A DNA stretch of 64,000 nucleotides from Dermanyssus gallinae (lineage: Eukaryota; Arthropoda; Arachnida; Mesostigmata; Dermanyssidae). Below are positions 24,581-36,023 of this stretch, piece after piece; position 1 is the stretch's first letter; each line of letters starts with the position of its first letter. Both the position numbers and the translations under genes were made by a program. A model generated the notes under the pieces. The model had not been told where the DNA came from and did not search any database. It was given only the letters and a program-made list of their open reading frames with translations. The DNA is taken from positions 28,501-92,500 of the forward strand of contig QVRM01006135.1 of the NCBI GenBank assembly GCA_003439945.1, given 5' to 3'.

Positions 24581-25034
24581 CGAAGTAGTCGGCCACTATA
24601 TGCAGCCAGTGACCCTAAACGATTGTATGCAGGTAGCTGACTACTGATGACTAGTGATGACTAGATACGACAGAGCGCGCAGAGCAACTGTTCGACAGTG
24701 AAGTAAAACAACCGCCCGAGTCAAAATAGCACCAAAACGTTCAGCACGCAGTCCATTGTCACGATCAAAAACGTCAAAAAAGAAGCACACACTATGCTCC
24801 GGGCCTCAGCATCGGGCCTGATGTGGGCAGGCACGACTGAAGGCTCGCCCCATGCACAACACGGCACGAAGCAAGACACAAGTAACACAAAATCACCAAA
24901 CTCAGACAGAGCTCACCGCACTCGATGCGTTCCTGGCGAAAGCCAGTAGCAGACTGTATATATATATATATATACATCCGGAATTGGGACTGATGTGCTT
25001 TGTATATAGAGACACACACTCGGAATGAATAGTA

Positions 25035-25373
25035 ATATTATCCACGTGTTTTTATCCATAGTTGGGAATTGTGAAGATGCTGTACTGGTGAACTACCTCG
25101 TGAGTGTGTAAATTTGCAAGTGTGTTGCGTCATATATTGTTCGGCCTTCTAACGAACGCACCAAGTGCTGTTTTTACGCTCTTCGACGCTTAATACCCAC
25201 TGTGATTACCGTTTGTGTGAAGTGCTTTTACAAAGCACTCCTTAGACTTCGTCAAGAATGATTCTCTACTTCCTTGTTTAACTCATATTTTGCAAATATT
25301 TTTAGTTGCCGAGAACTTGAGCTTTGCGAAATGCAGTTTCGTAAATAAACCATGTATGAAATTGAAATTGACT
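25035..25373 (+). mobile_element. 5'-truncated LINE-A copy, 3' UTR only
   Basis: This plus-strand segment aligns with the complement of 19553-19905. Shared pieces include ATCCAC-TGTTTTTA, GATGCTGTACT, TACAAAGCACTCCTT, GAGAACTT, GAAATGCAGTT and AATAAACCA, and it ends GAAATTGAAATTGA. It holds no coding sequence. This is a dead-on-arrival copy in the opposite orientation. Confidence 0.85.
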
Positions 25374-25382
25374 TTAAAAAAC

Positions 25383-25383
<1 letters not shown>

Positions 25384-25416
<33 letters not shown>
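25384..25416. repeat. (TA)n after LINE-A tail
   Basis: A TA run begins a few bases after the LINE-A 3' tail, as also seen beyond the full copy. Confidence 0.9.
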
Positions 25417-27089
25417 CGGAGTGCCGCTCAGCAAACTGTCCAAGCTGCGTTTCCTTCGATCCCCTTTTTATTCCGGTCAGTGAAGTGCCGGCGCCGAATT
25501 CAACTTCACCAGCGTATTCTCCCTCTAGATAACGTAACAGATTGTATGCAACGAATTGCAGTTGATCGCTCCCGGTATCACTGGAAAAAGAAAATTTAAA
25601 TCCCTCTTTGATAGACAATGTGCACGAAATGAAAAAAGAGACGAAGAGAAAGGCATCTAGCCGGGGCCTGTAATCTCCTTTCCTACAGCCGCCTCTTTTT
25701 CACGCTTTTAAGATTTTCTCTGTAAGCGTCTGGGTTCTTCAGCTAATGTTAAATGACATGATAAGATGTAAGCATATATACTTCCTATTACTCACAGCGC
25801 TACCTAAAATCTGCAAAAACCAATCTTAAGCACGTCTTAGCTCACAGAAAAATAAATCAGCAAGCTAAAAATATGACAACATACTACACACGCTCAAGCG
25901 ACTCTAGATCAACGGATGCACGAGGATTATGCAAGGATAAAAGCTCCGTAGCCATACGTCAAGACAGGTTTCAGCTGTCAAGAAAATATTATGGATTCAC
26001 CACGTTTTATGATTGTGGTTATCCCATTGTCTTGATAGTGTGCCAGGCTCTTGTCGGAAAATAGCGAGACTTACTCAGCAACTATCCCAAATTATTTCCT
26101 CCTACGTTCCCGGAATTTAAGCGCTCCTCCTCCTCCGCCCGATCGAAATGACCATAATGCTTTCCCCTAGAAAGTAAATTTCGTTTAACCCAGAAGTGAC
26201 AAACAATATCATCTCCTGAACCCCTACCTGTACACCTCACTGGGTGGTATATCCGAGTATTGAGTATGGACGGTATGAGTTGACACGTAATTTTACCCAC
26301 GCTAATTAAAAACATTCCCCGCTCGGCAATCGCCTCTGTTTTAAGACAGACACTAAGCTAATCCCTCTATTCTGGTGCCTACTGTATAATTCCAGTCCCA
26401 GTCTTGCTTATATAGCCTTGCTTGTATATGCGTTCTGCAATTCCTATTTTCCGCAACCACGCGCCTAAGCGCTTGAAAATTGCTCCATTGCAGACGCTAG
26501 GCGTTGGTATTCATCTTTTCGAGAGCGATCGCCTATCTTCGCAACTTCACGTACATCACCCCAGTGTAACGGGGTTTTCCATATGCGTCTACGTGCACAA
26601 CTTCGCTGCAACGTGCTTCATCGTCATCCGCAGCATAGCATTTGTCTGTCTGCACGCACTGTCCATACACGCATATATGTATAAAAGCGTGCTCTGCGTT
26701 AGGCTTATCTAGCCTGACCGAAGAACCAACCAACTCAAGCTGCCTTCAATCAATTCCTCGTAGTTGTTATATGAGAACAGCCACCACTTTGACATTCTAC
26801 ACCTAGTGACATTCCTACTACACGCCTCGTGCAGCTCGGGTCAACATTTTCAGATTTCATTTTTCTCCATGCCGATTGCCGCTTGAACATCAACAATTGG
26901 TTGGGCATTTTGGGCAACCAAGCGGTACATGGAGTTTATGGCTTTAGTTAATTCCGTTTTTATAATTATGTTTAGCGGCACATAAGCACAAGCGAACTGA
27001 GACGGAATGTATTTTTTACGCTCCCAACGTATCCCGTATCAGCTTTACTGCATAGGTATTTAGGGTCGTTCGTGTTAAGCATTCATTAA
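25417..27089. other. no recognised gene
   Basis: Mixed DNA with only short shadow frames. No family match was seen by eye. Confidence 0.55.
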
Positions 27090-27150
27090 ATCGGATACAG
27101 TAGTCTGTTTGTTTATGCTTTCTCTCGATAAGAGGTCCATTCTCTTTAGT

Positions 27151-27182
<32 letters not shown>

Positions 27183-27198
27183 ATATATATATATATAT

Positions 27199-27232
<34 letters not shown>

Positions 27233-27452
27233 CTATATATATATATATTCTCTATAGATATATCTAATTCTTTATATCTCTATCTATTTCTATATATCTC
27301 TATATTATCTAATCATCTATATATCTATATATATATATCTTATATATATATATATGTATATATCTATATATATATATATACCACACATATCTCATACTAA
27401 AGAGAATAGGACTTCTTATCGAGAGAAAGCATAAACAAACAGACTACTGTAT

Positions 27453-27488
<36 letters not shown>

Positions 27489-27548
27489 TATACTACAGAG
27501 AATGGACTTCTTATCGAGAGAAAGCATAAACAAACAGACTACTGTATC

Positions 27549-27552
<4 letters not shown>
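27090..27552. repeat. inverted repeat with duplicated right arm around AT-rich core
   Basis: The arm at 27090-27153 reappears inverted at 27393-27457 and again at 27492-27552 in the same sense as the second. Arms are about 64 bp and about 95% alike, beginning ATCGGATACAGTAG. The core of about 240 bases is impure TA/TC sequence. It may be a foldback element or an assembly error. Confidence 0.85.
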
Positions 27553-27593
<41 letters not shown>

Positions 27594-27599
27594 TACATA

Positions 27600-29760
27600 C
27601 ATATAGACATGCATATTCGTGTGCTATGAAAAGGCTATTCTTTTTAGTACTCCAAATATGCTATCGTCCTCACCGGGATGAGTCCTGCAGATAATGGACC
27701 CTCATCATAACTAGGAAAGTCTGCAATTTCTGTGCAAACACCCTCGGGCAAAGTAATTATTTGTTTACACTTCAGCCAATAGCGGCAACAACAGTAACAA
27801 CAACAACAATAACAACGCCGACAACAACAACAACAACAACAGCAGCGACAACACGAGCAACATATAGTGGTAGCTGTAACTTCACACAGCCGTGCAGCAG
27901 AGGCAGAGAGAGGTACGTCGCTCTTGAGAAGACAACACCGGAGACGATAACATCAACTGCAGCCGAATCAACAACAGCAGCAGCAGCGGCAGCAATAACA
28001 AACAACCACACCGGGCAACTATTACATCGTCTATATCCATCTGCACATCACCGGGCAACCAAACATCTCGAACTCATGCCCGGAGTATGCGCGGACTTGA
28101 GTAAACACGTGTTCGAGCAGGCAGGGAGCGGGGGTGCGGGGTGTGGGGAGAGAAAACACGAGGAACGGATGAAGTTGCTACGCGCGAATTGCTGGGTGGG
28201 GACTCGACGAGGGAAATGCAGTTGCATAGGTGACGCAGGAGTTAGTGAAAAACAGCACACAAACGCAAACCACAAATACGCATTCACTCATTCAATCAGT
28301 CAATCAATCAATCAATAATCCACATCGTCACTTCGTTTCGTACCGAACGACAAACCGGTCAGACTCAGTCGGGTACGAACTTGTTGTAGCTCAACATTAG
28401 AAAAAACACAGCGCATGTGTTGTGTTTGTAGATTGTTTGTGCACCAGCTCTCCCGATGGCGGGGGGGGGGGGGGGGGGGGGGCGCGGCCGGTCAACAACA
28501 CAGAGACGAGAAGGGGCGAGACAACCTAGCCCCGCGCCCCTTTTGTTAGCGTGTCCTGTGGACGCACTTCGACGGACGAAACATTCGGATGCGGCACTTG
28601 TCGTACGTAGTATGCTCAATTTATGATAGTGAGGGTCGACGTACTTGAGAGAGCTAGAGAGAGATGGAGAGAGAGAGAGAGAGAGATGGGCGTCTGCCCG
28701 ATCAAACAGATGGGCAACCGCGGGCACCGATCAATGACAATGGCAATAAAAACCAAGAGGAACACCATGCAGGCGAGGCGTGCCTGAAGTCATCTGCGGT
28801 GAGGCGAGGCCGTTCGAGTGAGAGACGGCAGACTCTCGAAAGGTCGAACGAAAGTGTAGCAGCCAGACTTGGCGTGGTATCAAACTTCGTCGGGGCGCGG
28901 TCGAACCCCTCTCGTGCGCGAGCGGAGCAGGCGGCAGAACGGCCTGTGCCCACATCGGCCCTAGCCGCTCGACGAGAGACACGCACGAGGAGCTGAGGCT
29001 CTGTCTCCGGTAGCGTCTTCAGCGTCACGGTGCACGACAGCATCCAAATCATCATCATCGTCTTCATCATCACCATCATCATCATCATCGTCTTCATCAT
29101 CACCATCATTATCATCATCATCATGGCCGCGACCTTGTTAGGCCGCAAGCAAAAGTGGTTGTTCGCATTCCCTACCCAAACAAATTGAAGAGCATCGCAG
29201 CAAACTACAATTCCTGTCCCTCGTACTCCCACATGCACCACTCCTCCTATCTCTGCCGATCCCCTTTCGAGGGGAATCTCTTTCACTCGGCCACGTCACG
29301 TTGTATTGCGACATTGTTGTGGATCTCGAGGCTGCGAAATAGACATGGTCACTTACAGAAGCTGCCGACCGCTGAGCAAAGACCGCATAGGCGGCATCAT
29401 GATGATGATGATGACGACGACGACGAACACAAGAACAACAACAATAGCAACAACAATAGCAACAGCAAACACAACAACAACAACAGCAGCAAGAACAACA
29501 AAGACGACGTCATCAACAACAACAACGACACTAATCTCCTCCCTCAATTTCGAATAGGTCTAAAAACATCTTGAAACGATTGTACCTAACGTCGATAGAA
29601 CCCATCGGCTCGCATAGATCGGCTCGCATTCCTGAAATAGCGCTGTTTCATGTGTGGGCGTCGTGTTAGCGGGGCCTCGGCAACTTCTATTGCAACAGGT
29701 GTCGATCTCCACCTGGTGTTTAGCGTCGTCGTCGTCGTCTGCTGCAAACTTCCGTCATTG
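27600..29760. other. low-complexity block: (CAA)n, (ATC)n, (GAT)n, no gene
   Basis: ACA/CAA repeats lie at 27785-27845 and 29425-29525, CAG/GCA tracts near 27965-27995, AG repeats near 28664-28686, and ATC repeats at 29048-29125. Frames of 120-194 residues here are threonine, asparagine or alanine runs created by the repeats and exist on both strands. Confidence 0.65.
28461..28482 (+). repeat. poly(G) run of 22 bases
   Basis: An uninterrupted G homopolymer. Its length is likely unreliable in any assembly. Confidence 0.9.
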
Positions 29761-30331
29761 CTAAGTGTCGGCCATCATCATTTACATAGAAGCCTATTTC
29801 CACTATTTGTTTGTTTGTTTTGATGTGTCACAAACGTGTCTATATTTAGTGTCACGACTACTAGGAATGGCACATTTTTCTATTCATGTAGTATTCAATG
29901 CTATCTACATCCCACGCGTAGAGTACAAAAGTTTTCAGTACGTATCCAATACGATATAAGTGGTAATACCTATCACCGGGCCGCCCACGTAATTCCGAAC
30001 AAAGTTCCATACCATCACTATGATGGCCGAGAGAACAACTGAAGTATTAATGAGAATACCCATAGACTGCGTTTACTTCAGGTGGCAATTCGGAGCAAGC
30101 TTTCAGTGAAGTGGCTATCAGTTCAAACCAACAATGGCCACTCGTAGAATGGTCTTCATAGATTTGAATAGTGGAATGAGTTAAAGTCCGATGAAACCAT
30201 CAGAAAATACGACATGCACAAACTAGTTTCTTAAATTATTATTATTATTATTGATAATATTACGTAAAGAAACTTGGTTAATTACTGGGTTATCTTATCT
30301 TTTATATAATTTAGTTAAAAACGTTATTTGC

Positions 30332-30362
<31 letters not shown>

Positions 30363-30668
30363 CAAAAGAAGACGGGCGTCACATGTCAAAAGCCGGCTGC
30401 CACCACACATCGAAACTATTTCGCGTTCAAACTCGTGAACGCGCGGTCAGGTCCCTTCGGGTGAAACGAGCGTAAATGTTTCGATATTTTGAGCTTTTCT
30501 ATCCTGTCGCCCTAAATTTCCAGTGAGGCTAGTCTCGTATGCGTCGTTGTGTACTGAAGCCAAGTCAAGCAGTTCGCTCAGCAGCGGCCTATCCCGTTCC
30601 TGTGACAGTAAAACTTCAACAGCGCCTAAAATATTCGGATTATAGTAATAACAAAAAAAAAAAAAATA

Positions 30669-30703
<35 letters not shown>

Positions 30704-30733
30704 TTTATTAACGCTCGGGCTGGGTAAGTGTGC

Positions 30734-30907
30734 TTATGTTACATCACAGTTTTCCACACAACAATCGATGTAGCGTTTTGCCAGTTCTGCTATGGACCGA
30801 ACCGCTGGACAAACCGCGGCGTGGTATTTATCACATTTACTCCAGCATTCTTTGCATCGACATTCGTCTTGTGGTTCATGGAAGCCCTCCAAAATGTCCT
30901 TGCTGAA
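30734..30907 (-). CDS. possible cysteine-rich exon, unidentified
   Basis: A minus-strand frame without Met opens just after TATATTTCAG, a splice-acceptor-like motif. It reads DECRCKECWSKCDKYHAAVC, then a short helical-looking piece, then DCCVENCDVT and stop. It has eight cysteines in about 43 residues, in the spacing C-x-C-x2-C-x3-C-x7-C, then CC-x3-C. GTAACA after ENCD could be a weak donor instead of coding. No family is recognised and no signal peptide is visible. It may be an exon of a gene nested in the PLC-gamma intron, a TE fragment or chance. Confidence 0.25.
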   Translation of the reverse strand, partial: FSKDILEGFHEPQDECRCKECWSKCDKYHAAVCPAVRSIAELAKRYIDCCVENCDVT

Positions 30908-31067
30908 ATATATATCTATATCTATCTATATATATATATATATAAGCAAGGACATGGACAGCTGATTCTTAACCTCACGTGCCACCTTTTTACCACAATG
31001 TGTATTAGGGCGAGCACTGCCGAGTGTGCAAACGTGTTGTAAATGATTAATAAATCATCAGAATATT

Positions 31068-31070
<3 letters not shown>

Positions 31071-31116
<46 letters not shown>
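31071..31116. repeat. (TA)n microsatellite
   Basis: An uninterrupted TA run. Another TA/TC run lies at 30908-30943. Confidence 0.9.
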
Positions 31117-31118
<2 letters not shown>

Positions 31119-31546
31119 ACAAAAACTTGCGGGATCAATAGGACTAATAGGTCTATCCCGCATGTATTGAGATGTGAACCACATGGTATTTGCTGCTATC
31201 ATCTAACCGTATTATACAACACGCCACAGTAGGCCAGTATTAGGCAGCGGTTAAATAAGTAGCAACAAGAGATAATGACGGTGATTATGGTGGTACCAAT
31301 ATGCTCACGTTCTGAGCTAGGGAATGGCCGCTTCGATACAAACAAGGGTAGATCGAATAACCTACTGAGCATTGATAAGAAGCAGCGGCTCGTGAACATA
31401 GGCTACTGATTCTCGGCATCACTATGAAAAACATCTCATACACGCTCAAGCATATCGATGAGCATTGAGCATACATCGTCTACAAACGATTTCGTTCCTC
31501 CATCTTAATTTGATTTATTTAACCTTTGCTGGGTAGCGATGCGCGA

Positions 31547-31579
<33 letters not shown>

Positions 31580-31608
31580 TATTATTATTATTATTATTAT
31601 TATTATTT
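31547..31608. repeat. (TAA)n target array, 3' side of RLE copy a
   Basis: (AAT)n switches to (ATT)n within the array, so two repeats of opposite sense meet. The 3' end of RLE copy a joins its right side. Confidence 0.9.
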
Positions 31609-34039
31609 AGTTAATACAATTGTGAGGTATGAACGTTTAAATCATGTTTATCCTGCTCTGTTTGCTTTCTGTCAGTTCATGGCGCCTATAATGGAAGCCA
31701 CGTTCCCTCTACACACGACCAAAGACATCATCTGTCTCAAAAACATGGCCTCGCGTCGATCGCCCGTAACGTCTTCGATTCGTTTTCCGATGTCTTGCAG
31801 GAGTTTTGCTGTACCTGTGCTGATGGAGCCGAGTGTCTCTAATGTAATGGGTGCAAAGTGGTAGCTTCTAGTTAGTTCTAGATACTTCCTCCGTTTTTCA
31901 GAATCCGCACGTTCTACTACCCATCCCGATTCGACTGCGCTGTGGCGTAAATATGATAACGCCGCCGTGCATGAAACCGTTACATCCCATACAAGGCATT
32001 TTTCGTGCGACCACAGCGGGATGGTGACCCCGTCAGGTCGCAACTCACTGCTGACATTAAGACCTACTGGTTCGAGCGTAAATGGTATCCCTGCCCTTCT
32101 AAGAGCTCTTCTCACTATGGCGTTGAGTTCAGCGTGCCTTGTAAGTCTGCCGGGGCTTGTTAGACAGCTTAACGGGTGTAGACCGTCCGAGTCAACCGGT
32201 TGGCCGCATGAGACGCACGTGAAGGGCTGGCAGACGGGGGCGCCTATCCTAAGAGCTGACACAATGCGGGAGGGGTTTGGATCCAGCATGGTGCCAAGCT
32301 GACGGGAGGGCAGCGCTTGAAGCCAGCCCCCGCTGAAAGGATGTTGAGCCGCTAGAAAGGCGGCACGCTCTCTTGCTGATAAGGTTATTCATTATATCTC
32401 GCGCGGACTTCTTAGTTTTGTACGCGTCAAGAAGTTTTTAACTCACGTGCTCTCTCAGAGGGCCAGGATCGAGTTGACTCCTGATTGTGGCGTCAGCCAC
32501 CGCGGTTGCCATTTTCAGTTCAATCTTTGCTTCCTCACAAAGAAGTGAGGCCAGGGAGCCAAATTGATTCAGGGCAGCATAGCACACTGCAGCAAGATCC
32601 GTAGCTCTTCTTATTCCAAGGCATCCGTTGTCGATGGGGAGGCTAGCTCTCTCCCACATGTTTCCTTCTAAGTTAATGTTAAGTACCTCGCTTAGAATGC
32701 TTCTGGTGGTCTCGTCATAGGCTGCAAGACCCTCCATCCACAAATCTTGGTGAGCCAAGACTGTGTCTCCATAGACACAGAGCCACCTGCGGGTGCATAC
32801 TGGTCAGCCGTGGGCAAATTTTTACCAGGGTCTCTCGTTTAGCATCGAGGGTGCCTCCGACAGCTAAAACCTCGCACTTGGCTGCATTGAGAGTCAGTCC
32901 TCCTGGTTCCTCAAAGTTCAGTATAGCTTGCAGATCTCTCGCCACGACATTTGCGGGACCTCCCAAGACAGCGTCGTCTAGGTACCAGACATTGAAAGGG
33001 CTCTGTAGGCTTGATACCAGATCCGAAATGCCGAGGCAGAACAGAGCTGGTCCCAATGGGTCTCCCTGCTGAATGCCAGTTTGTGACTCTATGATTATAT
33101 CTGCGTTCCAAGCGAGGATTGAGAAATCTTTATGACTCCGCCACATCATCGGATAGAGTCGTGGGGCTTTTCTCTTTACTTCGTCGAAAATTCTGTCCCT
33201 TCTTATTGTGCCAAATGCGTTTCGGAAGTCTAGTTTAACCAGTACTTTTGTCGGTCCTTCTGCTTCCAGAAAAGCGCGTGTAGCGTGTACAGTAGCTTCC
33301 ACTCCTCCTCTAATGGCAACACCCTGTTGATGGGGTAAAACCGCCGCAACAATTGCCCGTTTGTTCATGGCCATCGCAATATTTGAAACCGTTCTTCGTA
33401 GAGTTAGTCCGCATGCTATGGGCCTAATAGTTTATCGTGCGGTGCCAATGTGTCTAAGGACAGGAGCGATCGAGCAGCGGAACGAATATCGCCCTCTGCT
33501 AAATTCATCTCTGCCTGGCGCTCGCTGTGTTGGTCGTTAGTGATATGAAACCTATTGCCGATTGTGCTGGGTGTGATCGAATCAGGGAGAGTTTGAAGTG
33601 TTCGAGAACCGAGAAGTGGCGAGGCAGTGTAAACATCAATGACGGAAGCATCATAAGATTATTCCAACTTTCAAGGTCGAGCTTTGTGTTAAAATTGCTT
33701 AATGCTGTCGTGTATGCTATAGCACAGATTTCTCTAGCCCTACGGGGTATGATTCTGGCTAGTCTTAAATTTCTGCGAGCATGTGATAGGACTTGTACTA
33801 GTAACTTTGCGTCAAGTTGCGTATCGGTGTTTGATGTGTTGGCTATATCATTGCTCGGGCCCGGATTGTGATTCGTACGGAGGCTTCGACAAGGAGCCAG
33901 AGGGTGTTTACGTGTTATGTGCATTTTTAGGCCCTTAAAAGATCGTACAGCTTTATCACAGTAGTTGCAAACATATGGTATCTGGAAAAGGGGTAAAGCC
34001 ATTTCCAAGTCGTTGTCGGTGGCGTCTCGAGTGCTCTGA
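31609..34039 (-). mobile_element. RLE-type LINE, copy a (R4/Dong-like), longest copy
   Basis: A non-LTR element with a C-terminal restriction-like endonuclease instead of the apurinic type. It is flanked on both sides by (TAA)n. The 3' UTR carries ACGTTCATACCTC shortly before the repeat, a motif shared by all five family copies in the window. At about 2.4 kb it is shorter than expected for a complete element, with internal deletions between the N-terminal part and the RT. Confidence 0.85.
31672..34008 (-). pseudogene. RLE LINE polyprotein: zinc finger, RT, restriction-like endonuclease
   Basis: The N-terminal frame (33505-34008) has a C2H2 finger, VCNYCDKAVRSFKGLKMHITRKH, as in R2/R4 proteins that read target DNA. 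The RT (32715-33374) shows GGVEATVHATRAFLE, KLDFRNAFGTIRRD, GIQQGDPLGPALFCL and catalytic VWYLDDAVLGG. Thumb sequence lies at 32438-32758. The endonuclease (31672-32289) has CVSCGQPVDSDGLHPLSC, then RPDGVTIPLW...LVWDVTV, the PD-D pair of the nuclease. It ends ICRGN-type VVCRGNVASIIGAMN. At least three shifts or deletions separate the frames; the start of the RT is missing. Catalytic residues themselves are kept. Confidence 0.85.
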
Positions 34040-34103
<64 letters not shown>

Positions 34104-34127
34104 TTCTTTTTTTTATTATTATTTATT
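34040..34127. repeat. (TAA)n between RLE copies a and b
   Basis: A TTA array (34040-34103) and a decayed tail to 34127. It flanks the 5' end of copy a and the 3' end of copy b. Confidence 0.9.
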
Positions 34128-34388
34128 AATATTGTTTAAATGTTACAATTGTCAGGTGTGAACGTGTACTCCTTGTCTTCTCCTAACTCCTAAATAGTAT
34201 TCCATGGAACCGACAATACAGCCGGCGTTTCCTCGGCACACAGCAAGCGACAGCAGTTGCCGTAGAAACTCGCCTTCGCGCCGATTCCCTGTGAGATCTG
34301 TAATCCGTTGGCCCAGCTCACTGATGAATCTCTTGGTTCCCTTGCTTATCGGGCTAATTGTTTCCATCGATATTGGTACTACGATATA

Positions 34389-36023
34389 AAGTGTGTTGCA
34401 AAAAATTAGCAACTCATGTTTTTTTGCGATAATTTCGGCTTGGTTTATTTGAATGACTTGAAGTTTTAAGCGCATGATGTACATGACGAAACATGAGTAT
34501 AGTGTTGATTTCATTGCAATCTCAAAATCGGTTCATACAAAAAATAAAAAAGTGTGAAAAAACAGTGTTGCAAAATATTAGCAACAATAACATGCTAAAA
34601 ACACAGCTCTTGTTTGTGAAGGATAGTCGATACTACAGCTGATATTCGATCCCTGGGATCAAATGTCAGGAATATTGTCTAGCTAAATCAATCGTTATAT
34701 AGCTGCAAAATATTCTACAGCCTAGTCGTTGTTCCGAACTAACGACGAATCTTATGTTTAAACCATGGGTCGTACAAAGGATCTTTCGGATAACGAAAAG
34801 ACAAGAATTTAGGCATATGCTGAGCTCGATCATACAGTAACTGCTATAGCAACCAGATTAGGAGGGCATAAGAGCACCATCAGCAGGTTCTTACACCCTG
34901 GAGTGAACCAAAGGTGCAGATCTAACAGTGGGCGTAAGCCAGTTTTGACTATTCGAGATCGGCGAAGGATCATACAGTTGGCTACTCATGACCAAATGTC
35001 TTCATCCAGGATCAGGACTACTTTGGGAGTGCCAGTGCACCGATCCACAGTGTACCGAGTGTTAAGTTCTGACAAAAACGTGCGATACGCGAAAAGGAAG
35101 CTTATGCCGCGACTGCAACCGAAGCACATTGTCGCAAAGCGTGAATTTTCGCATAGATACCAAACTTGGGATAACGAGTGGAAAAACATCGTCTTCTCGG
35201 ATGAAAAGAAATTTAATCTCGATGGCCCTGACGGCTGTCAGTACTATTGGCACGACTTACGGAAGGAACCTAAATGGTTCTCGAAACGTGTGGCCGGTGG
35301 TGGCTCTGTGAAATATTAGGGCGCGTTTGGATATAATGAGAAGTCTGATCTAGTCGAGATTGTGGGCCGAAACAATTCTGACATGTACCAGCGCATTGTC
35401 GGTTCCCAGTTAGAAGCCCACTTCAGAAGAATTGAGGGACCTGACGCAGTTTTTCAACAAGACAACGCCACGTTTCATACCTCGGCTAGCACTATAGCCT
35501 TTTTTCAAGAACAAGGAGTGCCACTTTTTGAGTGGCCGGCATTAAGTCCAGACCTGAATCCTATTGAAAATCTTTGGGTACATTTGGTAAAGCAGATTTA
35601 CGCAAATGGTCGACAATATAATCATTTGTCGGACCTTAAAGAAGCTGTCCAGCAAGCATGGACTAATATTCCACTTTTGTACTTACAACAGCTCATTAAC
35701 TCCATGAAAGACCGAGTTTACGATTCGATTCAGAAGAAGGGACGAAAAACCCGTTTCTAGAATAAAATATGTAGTTTCAAATGAGTCATACAGTTCTGCT
35801 AAGAATCGAATACGCTGTAAGGCGCTATTGTTGCTAATATTTTGCAACACTGTTTTTTCACTTTTTTATTTTTTGTATGAACCGATGTTCAGATTGCAAT
35901 GAAATCAACACTATACTCATGGTTCGTCATGTACATCATGCGCTTAAAATTTTAAGCCATTCAAATAAACCAAGCCGAAATTATCACAAAAAAACATGAG
36001 TTGCTAATTTTTTGCAAACACTT
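34389..36023 (+). mobile_element. Tc3-like DNA transposon inserted in RLE copy b
   Basis: It has long inverted repeats of about 200 bp (34389-34590 and 35825-36023), starting AAGTGTGTTGCAAAAAATTA and ending with its complement. TA duplications lie at 34387-34388 and 36024-36025. Total length is 1635 bp. The repeats differ at only about ten places, so the copy is fairly young. Long repeats and the transposase type resemble Tc3. Confidence 0.95.
34765..35760 (+). pseudogene. Tc3-like transposase with two nonsense codons
   Basis: A 331-codon frame starting MGRTKDLSDNEKTRI. Paired HTH DNA-binding segments occupy about residues 1-110. The catalytic DD34E triad is seen in VFSDEKKFNLDGPDG, VFQQDNATFHTS and SPDLNPIENLW, with 34 residues between the last Asp and Glu. 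The segment FNLDGPDGCQYYWHDLRKEP is very close to worm Tc3 transposase. In-frame TAG stops lie at 34810 and 35317. The second replaces the Trp of WGAF, consistent with TGG to TAG. There is no frameshift. Two point changes alone inactivate it. Confidence 0.9.

Larger units (their letters stand above)
19546..24640 (-). mobile_element. LINE-A: full-length two-ORF non-LTR retrotransposon
   Basis: Order on the minus strand: ORF1 (nucleic-acid-binding gag-like), ORF2 (endonuclease plus reverse transcriptase), a 3' UTR of about 410 bp, and a tail GTGAATAAACCACG then TTGAA-type repeats rather than poly(A). The 5' end is not defined and is placed just upstream of ORF1. The apurinic-type endonuclease, three CCHC knuckles in ORF1 and FADD in the RT place it in the Jockey/CR1 supergroup. 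The exact clade is not decided. Confidence 0.85.

Noticed and set aside
27761..28318. 185-residue Thr-rich frame
   Set aside because: Its composition comes from (CAA)n and (GCA)n repeats. The rest shows no domain.
28702..29286. 194-residue frame with a Met-rich stretch
   Set aside because: The Met run is the complement of (ATC)n; other strands and phases are equally open.
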